Shown: positions 53,677 to 64,000 of the stretch, piece by piece | Position numbering within the stretch: the stretch's first letter is position 1 | How the letters are laid out: each line of letters opens with the position of its first letter | NCBI GenBank assembly: GCA_963930775.1 | Contig: OZ005692.1 | Coordinates: 1,846,135-1,910,134, forward strand | Direction: 5' to 3' | Length of the DNA stretch: 64,000 nt | DNA from: Cliona cf. orientalis | Lineage: Eukaryota; Porifera; Demospongiae; Clionaida; Clionaidae | Made by a program: the position numbers and the translations under genes | The notes under the pieces: model-generated | Database searches by the model: none | Told to the model about the DNA's origin: nothing | What the model saw: the letters and a program-made list of their open reading frames with translations, nothing else

Positions 53677-56043
53677 ATGAAGTATTATCTACTAGGACTC
53701 CTGCTTTGTGCCTTCAGTATCAGTTTTGCCTGTGTAACAGCACAGACTTGTCCTCCAAGATTTTTAGGTGAGATCTATTATAGTAGCAACAGATGGAGTA
53801 GGTTTGATTCTTCTGAATCAATACGTGTAGTCAACTCCATTCACTCAATGTAAAATTCTACAAGTATAGGTCCCTTAACTGATGGAGTTCATCCTGAGCT
53901 GATTCGTAGTGACAGTGGTCTTCTCCTTGGCATCAGAGTGTCATGGTCATGGCTATCAAGTGACCCAGTCGAATGTTTTCAGTCACCAAGAGTTCAACTT
54001 TTATCTAATTTTAGAATTGTAATTCAAAAACCACTTGATTCCATCAGTCGTAACAACTCAGTAGAATTTAATAGTATTGATCTAGACTGTAACCAGATGT
54101 ACTCACCAAGAGTGAGAGCTACTCTCAGTACTATTGAACGATTTGAGAATGGAAATGACACATTTTTTGGAGGTAGCTACATGATTGTACTTTGTATGAG
54201 CATTTTCCCAGACTTAGATTCTTATATTTTGTGCAAATTGAATACTCTAGGTTCAATGACATCTCCACCTGCAGTACTCCCCAGAGTGTGTGTTGGACCA
54301 TCAATATCACCACAACATCAAGGCAGAGTCAACATCTCCTGGGACCCTCTTCCCTGTCACCTTCAGAATGGAGCTGATATCACTAACTACATCATACAGT
54401 ACACCCGCTTATCAACTGGTGTAGCAACAAGGATCACTGGCTTTCATAGTGGTGTGAACTGCAGACAAGCAGTTGGTGGTCTTTACTCATGTGTGGTGGC
54501 TGAGTCACTGATCCCCAGTAACCAAGCTTACAGCATTCAAGTTGCTGCTCAAAACAACTATGGCGAGGGTATATTCAGTGACCCTATCAATGTATCTCTT
54601 CCAGTATCCAGTAGGTGCCAGTTGAAATAAGTAGAATTTGTGTTAATTTATTCACTCTCAGGCTCAACTTGTACTAATTCATCGGATGCAAGAAATCGTG
54701 TTGCTAGTACCATCTCAATGCCTATTAATAATATAGGTACCTCATCAGATGTAGATATTGTTATCATGTCAATTATACCTAGCTCCCGATGCCTCAATAT
54801 CTATAGATGGTATTGCTACAACACCTCTATAGATATCTTTAATATAAAAATTAATTTTATGTTTATAGATGTAGCCAGTGCTATTTTACTGGGCCAGTAC
54901 CATAGCGATGCTAGCAATTGTGTATCATTTTCTACATGTATTACTGATGTCTGCTTGTTTTGTTGTATTATTATGTAATAATTATGACTTGTGGTAAGAA
55001 TGTATAGTAATTACGGAAATGTCTCTATTATTATCTCACATTGTATGCTGCATTTAATTTAGCTACAGATGTTTTGATAGCAGCCATCACCACGAATTCT
55101 ATTACACCTGATTCAAAGGGTATTGACCATTCAACAGGTACCATTGTTTATTCCAGAAGAGTTATAATTATTAGTACAGTAACTATGACAGTAACCTCTT
55201 CTAACACGGCAGCGACTGCAGTGTTGATCAATTGCAAATGCACATGTCAGGAAGGTAAATCACAAATATTATAATAGAACATTGTGTACATGCATGCTAT
55301 AGCATCCTCAAAATATTACCATATAATTGAATTGTTTAATAATTATGCACACATGCATGGATGGATCTGGTTTGTTTCCATAAAATTGCTAACTATATAA
55401 TATAGGCATACCACACTGGTGCATCTATAATAAAATAGTAATAATAATTATTAATATGTAGCTATAACTGTCGATTTAGCTAATGAGACATATTTAGGAT
55501 CTTAAATAAATAATAAACAGATTAGCTAGCTGAGAGTAAACACTTTCAGTGACAGGTCAACTAATTTAAAAGTTATGTGTGTACAAGTATGTGCCTGTGT
55601 CAGTGTATGTGAATATGCAAACTCTTTCAGCTTGGATAGTGATGGGAACAGTTGTCGCTGTAATTGTGATCATTGCTGGAATTGTGATAACTACTCTACT
55701 CATTATCATTTATGTGCTCTGGAAAAGGTATAAATATATACGTACCCCACCATAATAATATTATTAGTTCTATTGACCACATGATTATTGTAATTATTGA
55801 CGTGTACAGGCTTGGGTTCAGTAAAGCAGAAAAAGAGCAGTCCTTACAACATGGCAAAAGGTACATGTTCCTTTTATCATTATCACAAATTAGCAAGAAA
55901 TTCAATACGTATTATTAAATTTTTCTAATAATGTTATTATCATTAGAGAGGGAATTGACATGAAGGAGTGCTCAGCCTATGGAAAGGTGATTTATCCACA
56001 AACAGCCACTGAACAACCTCACATCTATGAGACTGCAACATGA
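53677..56043 (+). CDS. single-pass FN3-type receptor with tyrosine motifs (array gene A)
   Basis: Eight exons: 53677-53767, 53870-54172, 54251-54610, 54662-54736, 55063-55254, 55631-55727, 55810-55860 and 55947-56043; 421 aa. A signal peptide (MKYYLLGLLLCAF...AQT) is followed by a ~100-residue beta-type domain (SWSWLSSDPVECFQSP) and a clear FN3 domain (ISWDPLPC, YIIQYTR, AYSIQVAAQNNYGEG). A Thr/Ser-rich stalk, a TM (WIVMGTVVAVIVIIAGIVI) and a ~50-residue cytoplasmic tail follow. The tail has SAYGKV, which fits the ITIM pattern, and HIYETA. The ectodomain introns are phase 1, allowing module shuffling. An adhesion or recognition receptor signalling through tyrosine phosphorylation is inferred. 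The ligand is unknown. The stalk exon choice is the least certain part. Confidence 0.8.
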
Positions 56044-56138
56044 TTACTGTTTCTGGGTGTAGCTACAATCATGTTAGCTTTCATACCTAAACATGTTTAC
56101 ATAATGTCTTTGTGTCCCTCCCTCCACACACCCCTGTC

Positions 56139-56144
56139 AATAAA
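56139..56144 (+). terminator. poly(A) signal of array gene A
   Basis: AATAAA 96 bp after the stop codon. The same context (CCCTGTCAATAAAATGCTGA) recurs after the gene B relic at 61181-61186. Confidence 0.6.
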
Positions 56145-58278
56145 ATGCTGACAATATATTAGGTTGTGCGTTTTGTACACTCTGAAACTTTCATTAAATA
56201 CGGTTGTGTATTGACCTTGTTTTATTGTCATAATATAGCATTATAATCTTGTGAACTATAGTATGCATGTAGAATATTGCCATATAAGGTCATACAAGCT
56301 CATTATTATTTGTATTTAACCATACTTACATTAGTATCAATTTGCATCTGTGGCTTCTCATGATGAACAGCAAATATTATCTGTTCAGAGTCTCTTTATG
56401 TGCCATCAGTATCAGTAACTATTTTGCCTGTGTCTCAGCACAGAGTCTGACTTGTCCTGTCAGAATATTAGGTGAAGTCTATAATAGTATTATAGTAGCT
56501 AATAGCTAGGTTTGATTCTGCTAATAAACCCTACTATCAGGTCCCTTAACTGATGGAGTTGATGCTGAGCTGATTCGTAGTGACAGTGGTCTTCTCCTTG
56601 GCATCAGAGTGTCATGGTCATGGCCATCATTGCAAGTGACCCAGTCGAATGTTTTCAGTCACCAAGAGTTAAACTTATACCTGATAGTGGAATGACAATT
56701 CAAAGAACACTTGATTCCACCAGTCGTAACAACTCAGTAGAATTTAATAATACTGAACTAGACTGTAACCAGAGGTACTTACCAAAAGTGAGAGCTTTTT
56801 CTAGTAATATTCTACTATTTGAGAATGGAAATGAAATATTTTTTGGAGGTACATGCATGCAAGAGTGTATAATATGACCTGACCCAGGCCAGGCCATTGT
56901 ATTTCTTAAGTTTTACACTCAGTTCATTAGGTTCAATGAGATCTTCACCTGCAATACTCCCCAGTCTGAGAGTGTGTGTTGGACCATCAACATCACCACA
57001 ACATCAAGGCAGAGTCAACATCTCCTGGGACCCTCTTCCCTGTCACCTTCAAAATGGAGCTGATGTCACTGGCTACACCATACAATACACCCACTTGTCA
57101 CCTGGTGTAGTAATAAGAATCACTAGGCTCTAATTGTGATGTGAATTGCAGTCAAGAAGTTGGTGGTCCTTACTCATGTGTGGTAGCTGAATCACTAATC
57201 CAGAATAATGATGTATACAGCATTCAAGTTGCTGCTCAAAACAACTATGGCGAGAGTTCATATAGTGATCCCATCAATGTACCTCTTCCAATATCCAGTA
57301 GGTGCTACTCAAATAGTGTTCATTGAATTTGTGGCTAATTATTTATGATTTGTTTATAAGTTATCTCTTAGGCACAACTTGTACCAGTTCATCGGATGCA
57401 AGAAATCGTGTTGGCAGTACCACCTCAATACCTGGTATCACTATATAATTCCAGATAATATAAAAATATTATTATTATCTAATCAATGTTTATAGACATA
57501 GCCAGTGCCATGCATGATAATAATAATTATTTAGCCAGTATTATAATAGCAATGCTCGCATGCATGTAATGTCAATAGGCCATGGCGCAACCCTAGCCTG
57601 TAATTACTGGAATGGTCATTGCAATCATATTATGATTGTAGAGTCCAGCATTCCAATTGCTGTTCCAAGAAAAATTTAACATAGGAATAACCAGTGAATA
57701 GTATATACTCTTATACATGTATCCATCAACAGAAATATTAGAGTAGGCGTATTCTTGTTTAACTTAATGATTCAACGTTTTAAGAATGAGTGTAGCAAAA
57801 TTTAATTTATTATTGTATCTGCATCGATAATATAGCAGCCAACCCATTAATCATTATTATGTGTGCATGCATTTGAACATAGCAATAAATTAATATTGTG
57901 TGTCATAATTGCATTCCTGCTATCATTGCCAATGTGGTTATACAATGTCATGGTGTGTTGTAGTACATGTGACTTGTATTCGTACAAATTTTGACTCATG
58001 TAAGAATGTATAGTAAGTACGGAAATATCTCTCATATCTCACATTGTATGCTGCATTTGGCTACAGATGTTTTGACAACAGCCATCACCACGAATTCTAT
58101 TACACCTGATTCAAAGGCTACTGACCATTCAACAGGTATACCATTAATTTTATTCCAGAACAGTTAGTATACAATTACTGTGACAGTATATCCTCTTCTA
58201 ACACAGCAGCAGTCTTAATCAAATGTATACATGTCAGGATAGTAAATCACAAGGGATGATAATAATAGTCAACACATT

Positions 58279-60198
58279 AAGGGGCCACTCCCCCGCGGTA
58301 GGAGGGGTTACGGAGGTCTCCATTGCGCATGCGTGGCTGCGGACCAGTCAGCAAGAGCGATTTGTGCAGTTTTGTGACAGGGCCAGCTCTTCAAGCGGCC
58401 AAGGAGCTAGTCCCTGTCGTGCTCGCATCCGCTCTGTGGGGACCGCTATGGACTAGGCAGCGGATCTCCTTTAGATCAGACAACATGGCAGTAGTAGAGC
58501 TTCTTAAATCCTGTACCTCTCATGATCCGTTGCTTATGCACATGCTGCGTTGTTTGGTATTCTATTCGGCATATTATCGCTTTCAAATAACAGCAGAGCA
58601 CATACCTGGCATCCTTAACACAGCTGCAGATGCCATTTCACGCAACAATATTTCATTGTTTCAATCTCTTGTCCCACAGACTCCTCCTGTTGCCCTACCC
58701 CAGACAATGGTGGATCTCATAGTGAACAACAGACCGGACTGGGGCTCAAATCGCTGGACCCACTTGTTCACCAGCTCTTTGATCAAGGACTCTCCCCTGC
58801 CACAAGAGCAGTCTACCAGTCTGGATGGCGTCAGTACCAGCGCTTCTGCCACCAGTTCAATATCACTCCCCTACCCCTGACTGAACACTCTCAAACCGCA
58901 TTTGCAGCCTACCTCTCCCAGTCAGTTGGTGCCGGGACTGTGCGATCTTACTTATGTGCCATTAGATTCTACCAAGTTCGAGCTGGCTTGCCTGACCCTT
59001 GCATACCCTCTTCTCCCAAGCTTTCCTATGTCTTAAAGGGCATTCAAAGAAAATCATCTGGCCATACACGCCCACAGGCTGACCCAGATCCATACCCTGT
59101 GGTCAAAACAGCCCCTATCCTACGACAAGACGATGCTATGGGCAGCATTCTGCCTGGGATTCTTTGGATTCATGCGCTCAGGTGAATTCACAAGCCCACT
59201 GTCCCAAGATCCTGACACATGCACGCTGTCTGTGGCAGACGCGTGGCTATCGATTCCAGACAGAACCCACAGATCTTGACCGTTTTAATCCGTCGGAGTA
59301 AAACCGACCAGTCAGGCGCTGGGACCCATCTCTACTTGGGACGAACAGGTAATATCCTGTGTCCTGTGTCCGCGGTGTTGGCATACCTCGCAATCCGCCC
59401 TCCCACCCCTGGACCGCTATTTTTGTTCCAGGATGGTACTCCTCTGAGCAGAGACCGACTGATTACACATATGCGGGATACTCTCTATCAGTTGGGAATT
59501 GATGCCACGAATTTTTCAGGCCACAGTTTTCGAATAGGTGCAGCAACAGCAGCAGCAAAGGCTGGCTTTGACGATTCTTTCATTCAGGCATTGGGAAGGT
59601 GGAAATCAAATGCATTTACAACATATATCCGATCATCAGTTGAGGACATAGCAGCAGCCTCAGCAATTTTGTCGCATGCTAACCCTTAGTCGTTTCTATT
59701 GCTGGCAATTTATCTTCTTTTTTTTTTTTGGTTTCTTATTCATACCACACTATTTCAGAGATTCACTCTTCATTAGTACAATAATAATATTATTATATTG
59801 TCATTTTATACAGATAACTCCTAACAATTGATAATTACTGTTTGGGAGAGTGTAGTGCATGCTGCACTAGTGGGGATGTCACTGACATACACTCTCCCTC
59901 CTTTGGTGGTTCCACGTGTGTCATTATTAGTTAATAATATTATGCTTGGCATTATAATAACTATTGCTATCCGTAAGCTTCAGTTGGCATATATATAATT
60001 GGCTAATCCTGTTGCTATTTGTGTGCAGTACAATATCTGTATTTGGCTGTCTGCAATAATTTGGCCGTGCGGCCTATATGCTAATTGCTTATAATTATTA
60101 TCTATCTGTATTTGGCTGTTTACAATAATTTGGCCGTGCGGCCTATTGGCTAATTGCTTATAATTATTATCAAAGGCAATAATGGAGGAGTGGCCCCT
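58279..60198 (+). mobile_element. truncated tyrosine-recombinase (DIRS-like) retroelement
   Basis: The ends AGGGGCCACTCC (58279-58290) and GGAGTGGCCCCT (60187-60198) are perfect inverted repeats. The 5' part encodes RNase H-like sequence (SDNMAVVELL, HIPGILNTAADAISRN). The 3' part encodes a tyrosine recombinase with HSFRIG, GRWKS and a following Tyr (TTYIR), ending at 59689. An RNase H plus tyrosine recombinase pair is characteristic of DIRS-type elements. Reverse transcriptase is absent and the frames are interrupted (near 58880, 59130 and 59265), so the copy is defective and presumably internally deleted. Identification is from motif memory. Confidence 0.82.
60035..60172. repeat. two-copy 69-bp tandem repeat
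   Basis: Two units starting at 60035 and 60104 (ATCTGTATTTGGCTGT, TTTGGCCGTGCGGCCTAT) lie just inside the right end of the retroelement, so they are probably part of its 3' region. Confidence 0.8.
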
Positions 60199-61078
60199 GC
60201 AGCGTTACCAACCATCTATTCCTCTCTATGGGGAGGCCATAGATTTAGGGCGCATGTTACTTTAGTCAATACTTATAGGTGTTAATAATATTATTATATA
60301 TATATACAATAATATAGCATTATGATAAAATTTATACTATTATGCGCACAGGGAATCTGCTTTGTTTCCATAATAATTTAAAATGCCAACTATAATAATA
60401 TTATTAATGTAGGCATAATATACCACAGTCTGCATGGTATAGCTATAACTGTCACTTTAGTTAATGACTTGTTTAGGGTCTTAAACAAACACAAATGGAT
60501 TAGCTATATTATAGTTGAGAGTATACACTTGCAGTGACGGTCAACTAATTTAAAAGTTATGTATGTGTGCATGTACAAGTATGTGCCTGTATCAGTGTAT
60601 GTGAATGTGCAATGCATGTTTGCATGTTAATAATAATTTATTATAATAACTCTCTTTCAGCTTGGATAGTGATGGGTACCGTTGTTGCTGTAATTATGAT
60701 CATGGCTGGAATTGTGATAACTATTCTAATCATTATCATATAATATGTGCTCTGGAAAAGGTATGCATACCCCACCATATAATAATTTCTATTGGCCACA
60801 TGATTATTGTAATTATTGATATATAATTATACAGGCTTGGCTTCAGGAAAGCAGAAAAGGAGCAGTCCTTACAACATGACAAAAGGTGTTCTTTTTATCA
60901 CTATCATAAATTATTATTAGCAAGAATACGTATTATCTTCTAATAATGTATCAATAGTGAGGGAATCGACATGAAGGAGTGCTCAGCCTATGGGAAGGTG
61001 ATTTCTCCACAACCAGCTACTGAACAACCACACATCTATGAGACTACAGCATGCATAATTATTGTTTCTGGGATGTAG

Positions 61079-62189
61079 CTATAATCATCATAACGTTAGC
61101 TTTCATAATGTATACCTAAAAGATGTTTACATAATGTCATACGACATAACTTTATATCCCTCCCTCCACACACCCCTGTCAATAAAATGCTGATGTTTGG
61201 TTTTGAGTTTTGTACACTCTGAAACTTTCATTTAATATACAGTTCAGTTGACCTTTTTTATTGTCATGGTATTAGCTACTGGTAAAGTAGCAGGCATGCA
61301 TGCGAATACCAGCTGCATGCCATATAAGGTCATAATTCGGGGCGAGCCTGAGCGAGCCCCGAATACAAGAGTAACATATGGCGAATTCGCTGTACCTATG
61401 TATGTATGTATCTATGTATGTATGTAGCGATACGTCGTCCACGTGCTCATAGCGCATGCGCAATATGCTTGTGCATTACATCATCACTATGAACGATTTA
61501 GCGCGCGTATTAATGTTAGATCGTGACCTCTCTAAAGGTCGTCATTTATGCAGAGGAATGAAGCTAGGCTCGGCACGCCAGAATCGTTAGCCATGGTGCT
61601 CGCGCTGACTGACTGCAGTGCGCTAGCGTGGGCTCAAAGACTGCTTCATTGAGCACACTATCGAGTAGTCTCGCGGAGCCAGACCCTCCCCGCGCATAGG
61701 GGTCTGGCTCCACGAGACTAACTATTGAGCAGCATACGACCAGAGTCACTTGTTCATGTTGAGTTGGAGCCATAGACTCGCAGTAAGAGATAGCTAAAAT
61801 GACGTATATAAAGAATGATGCTGTGATCAGACAGAGAGCCTGTGCTAACTGCTCCAGTTTGGATGCTTGACCAACTACTGTACTGAGATCATGGCACAAA
61901 AAGAATTGAACTGTAACCGCGGCTAGATAGGCAAGAATTGTGCCATGATCTCAGACAAGAGCCTGAAACTACTACTGTTCTGTGTGCTTTAATTGGCACT
62001 GCTACTGGGCTAGAGTGGCATCTAAATGGCATACAGTAGCCTAAGGGTGGTAGAGTTTGCAGTCACTTAAAATTTAAATGTTTAATACAGTAACACCTGA
62101 TCGTGCCATGAGCGAAGGCTCGCCCCGCATGATGATTATCATCTTTCTAGTAATTATATTGAACCACGTTTACGTTAGTAACCAGTGGC
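61079..62189. other. spacer with GTAT repeats and a strong hairpin
   Basis: Contains (ATGT)n near 61396-61428 and a GC-rich palindromic patch (GGGGCGAGCCTGAGCGAGCCCC) near 61340. It also has an inverted repeat at 61666-61720 whose arms read TAGTCTCGCGGAGCCAGACC and its near complement. The latter looks like a MITE end pair. The 111-codon minus frame at 61564 overlaps this repeat and is not supported. Confidence 0.6.
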
Positions 62190-62720
62190 TTCAGAGTATC
62201 GTGGTCATGGCTATCAAGTGAATCAGTCAAATGTTTTCAGCCACCAAGAGTTCAACTTTTACCTAATGTTGGAGTTGCAATACTTGATTCCATAAGTCGT
62301 AACAACTCACCTTCATAATGGAGCTGATGTCACTAGCTACTGTAACATCGTACAGTACATACAGTACATTGGCTTATCAACGTACTGATGAAGCAAAAAG
62401 GATCTCTAGCTCTCAAGATGTAAATCGCAGTCATAGTTTTTGGTGGCTGAGTTACTAATCCCCAGTAACCAAGCATACATGCAGCATTCAAGTTGCTGCT
62501 CAAAATAGATATTGCGAGGGTTCATTCAGTGATCCTATTAATGTATCTGTTCCTGTATTCTGTAGGTGCTACTTAAAGAATTATGGGAATTATAGTGTTA
62601 ATCAAGTTGAATTTATGGTCAATTTATTCACTCTCAGGCAAGACTTGTACTAATTCAGCAGATGCTAATATATAGATGTTGTTGTTAGTACCACCTCAGG
62701 ATCTATTATAGATACCTTGT
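62190..62720 (+). pseudogene. array gene C, heavily decayed relic
   Basis: Fragments align to gene A in order: the domain 1 start (CGTGGTCATGGCTATCAAGTG), a deletion to the FN3 interior (AATGGAGCTGATGTCACTAG), the AATTGCTGCTCAAAA-like FN3 end, and the ACTTGTACTAATTCA stalk exon start. The signal exon and most of domain 1 are missing and no long frame remains. Confidence 0.75.
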
Positions 62721-62937
62721 CGGATAATAGTGGTATCAATGCTAGCATACAATATCAATAGGCCAGCCCTGTAATTGCTGGTCCAGGAATTGTCATTGCC
62801 ATTGTTGTAGCATCCGGTATATTATGCGCATTAATTCCAGTATCTGCGAGAAATAACTATGGTATAGGACTATTCAATGAATAATACACAACATTGCATA
62901 CCGGTATTATCAGATTCTATGTGTGATGATTCAAGGT

Positions 62938-63105
62938 CTACGACCAGTTGAAGTGCGGAGGACGAATGATCATCCCCGTTGGACCCCAGGGAGGGAGCCA
63001 GTACCTCGAGCAGCATGATATAAGAAGTCGGACGGCAGCATAGTGAGAAAGAAGCTATTAGTAATGGGAGTGCGATATGGACCTTTGCTGAAATTTTAGT
63101 GACTT
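62938..63105 (+). pseudogene. fragment of the RING-PIMT gene 3' end
   Basis: About 165 bp matches 52687-52846 at high identity, including CTACGACCAGTTGAAGTG and the stop context CTGAAATTTTAGTGACT. Small insertions (near 63021 and 63057) break the frame. It shows a segment spanning the end of the fusion gene and the receptor array has been duplicated. Confidence 0.9.
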
Positions 63106-63290
63106 TGTTATTATGGATTTAATAGATGGATAATGGATGCATACCATATAAGGTCATGCTGGATGTAATGTATGTTTAACCATAGAAAATAATATTATCA
63201 GTACGGTTTAACCTTGTTTACACAATAAATTATTATTTTTCAAGTTTGCATCAGTAAATTTTCACATGATAATAATTACTATTGTGTGCC

Positions 63291-64000
63291 ATGATGAACA
63301 CCAAATGCTGTCTATTCTTTCTGTGCATCTGCTGTATCAAGTTTGCCTGTTTAAGAGCACAAACTTGTCCTCTAAGAGTATCAGGTGAGTTCTTATACAT
63401 GGCTAGATAGCTATAACTATAATTGATGTATGAGATCTTAGACTGTAACAGTAGCTAGTTGAGTATAATAACAGCTAGGCTTCATACTGTAATAATAATA
63501 ATTTATAATGCAATAGGCCCCATAACTGATGGAGTTCATGCTGAGGTGATTCGTAGTGACAGTGGTCTTCTCCTTGGCATCAGAGTGTCATGGTCATGGC
63601 TATCAAGTGAACCAGTGGAATGTTTTCAGTCACCAAAAGTTGAACTTTTTAATAATAATAGAATTGCAATTCAAAGAACACTTGATTCCACCAATCGTAA
63701 CAATTCATTAGACTTTAATATTACTGAACTAGACTGTAACCAGATGTACTTACCAAGAGTGAGAGCTACTAGTACTCTCAGTGGTATTTCTCTATTTGGG
63801 AATGGAAACGCAATATTTTTTGGAGGTACGTGCAATTAATTAAGACTGTGTAACCTGGCCCATTGTATTTTATGCTAAGAATAGGTTCAGAGAGAGCTCC
63901 ACCTGCAATGCTCCCCAGAGTGTGTGTTGGACCATCAATATCACCACAACATCAAGGCAGAGTCAACATCTCCTGGGACCCTCTTCCCTGTCACCTTCAG
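63291..64000 (+). CDS. FN3-type receptor (array gene D), 3' partial
   Basis: Three exons are visible: 63291-63384 (signal peptide MMNTKCCLFFLCICC...AQT), 63517-63825 (domain 1: SWSWLSSEPVECFQSPKVEL, FFGG) and 63885 to the window end (start of FN3). All junctions are phase 1, as in gene A, and no stop or frameshift is present. The gene continues past the right edge, so TM and tail are not seen. Confidence 0.8.

Larger units (their letters stand above)
56363..61078 (+). pseudogene. array gene B, broken paralogue of A interrupted by a retroelement
   Basis: All exon equivalents of gene A are recognisable: signal exon 56363-56471, domain 1 56541-56848, FN3 56931-57297, stalk ~57372-57436 and ~58067-58135, TM ~60661, tail ~60836 and 60958-61078. 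Domain 1 has a 5-bp insertion (near 56628) that shifts the frame. FN3 has a 1-bp shift near 57125, and the TM exon carries an in-frame TAA (near 60742). A ~1.9-kb element sits between the stalk and TM exons. Splice sites and the poly(A) signal (61181) are mostly conserved, suggesting recent loss. Confidence 0.82.

Noticed and set aside
61564..61899. 111-codon minus-strand frame with hydrophobic stretch
   Set aside because: Overlaps a hairpin repeat, with no signal peptide logic or homology recognised.

Overview
The window is metazoan nuclear DNA. Genes are split by short GT-AG introns, AT-rich intergenic DNA is studded with MITE-like repeats and (CT)n tracts, and there is a motile-cilium assembly gene (ZMYND10) beside universal eukaryotic genes (UBA1, ACAT1). 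The compact genes, the Pmp-like beta-helix receptor, the kinase-coiled coil-kelch protein and an array of fibronectin-like surface receptors fit a sponge (demosponge) best. That assignment is inference and was not tested by a database search. No rRNA or tRNA gene, CRISPR array or bacterial operon was seen.

Layout. 1-4004 (+): 3' part of a beta-helix/multi-TM receptor, split by a one-base frameshift. 4995-7356 (-): a five-exon gene joining death-fold-like domains to two membrane spans. It is head-to-head with 7541-14611 (+), a 13-exon kinase/coiled-coil/kelch gene. 15645-17439 (-): FBXL14-like F-box/LRR protein. 18325-23728 (-): complete 13-exon ZMYND10, head-to-head with 23980-27895 (+), mitochondrial ACAT1-type thiolase. 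28390-42410 (+): complete 24-exon UBA1. 45120-48534 (+): probable extracellular Ig/FN3-like protein. 49351-50940 (-): intronless flavin monooxygenase, head-to-head with 51383-52840 (+), an intronless RING/TRAF-zinc-finger protein fused to a protein-L-isoaspartate methyltransferase. 53677-64000 (+): tandem array of four related receptor genes. A is intact with a TM and tyrosine motifs. B is broken and carries an inserted tyrosine-recombinase retroelement. C is a relic. D is intact but runs off the window.

The most unusual items are the E3-like/PIMT fusion, the death-fold/two-TM protein paired with an atypical kinase, and the receptor array with its inserted retroelement and a decayed scrap of the neighbouring PIMT gene. 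The central part (about 20-42 kb) is dense in TACATG palindromic repeats, (CT)n tracts at 3' splice sites and foldback elements. The flanks have far fewer.

Exon structures were assembled by hand from GT-AG sites, frame continuity and remembered family sequences. Totals agree with the expected lengths (UBA1 1058 aa, ACAT1 429 aa, ZMYND10 477 aa).
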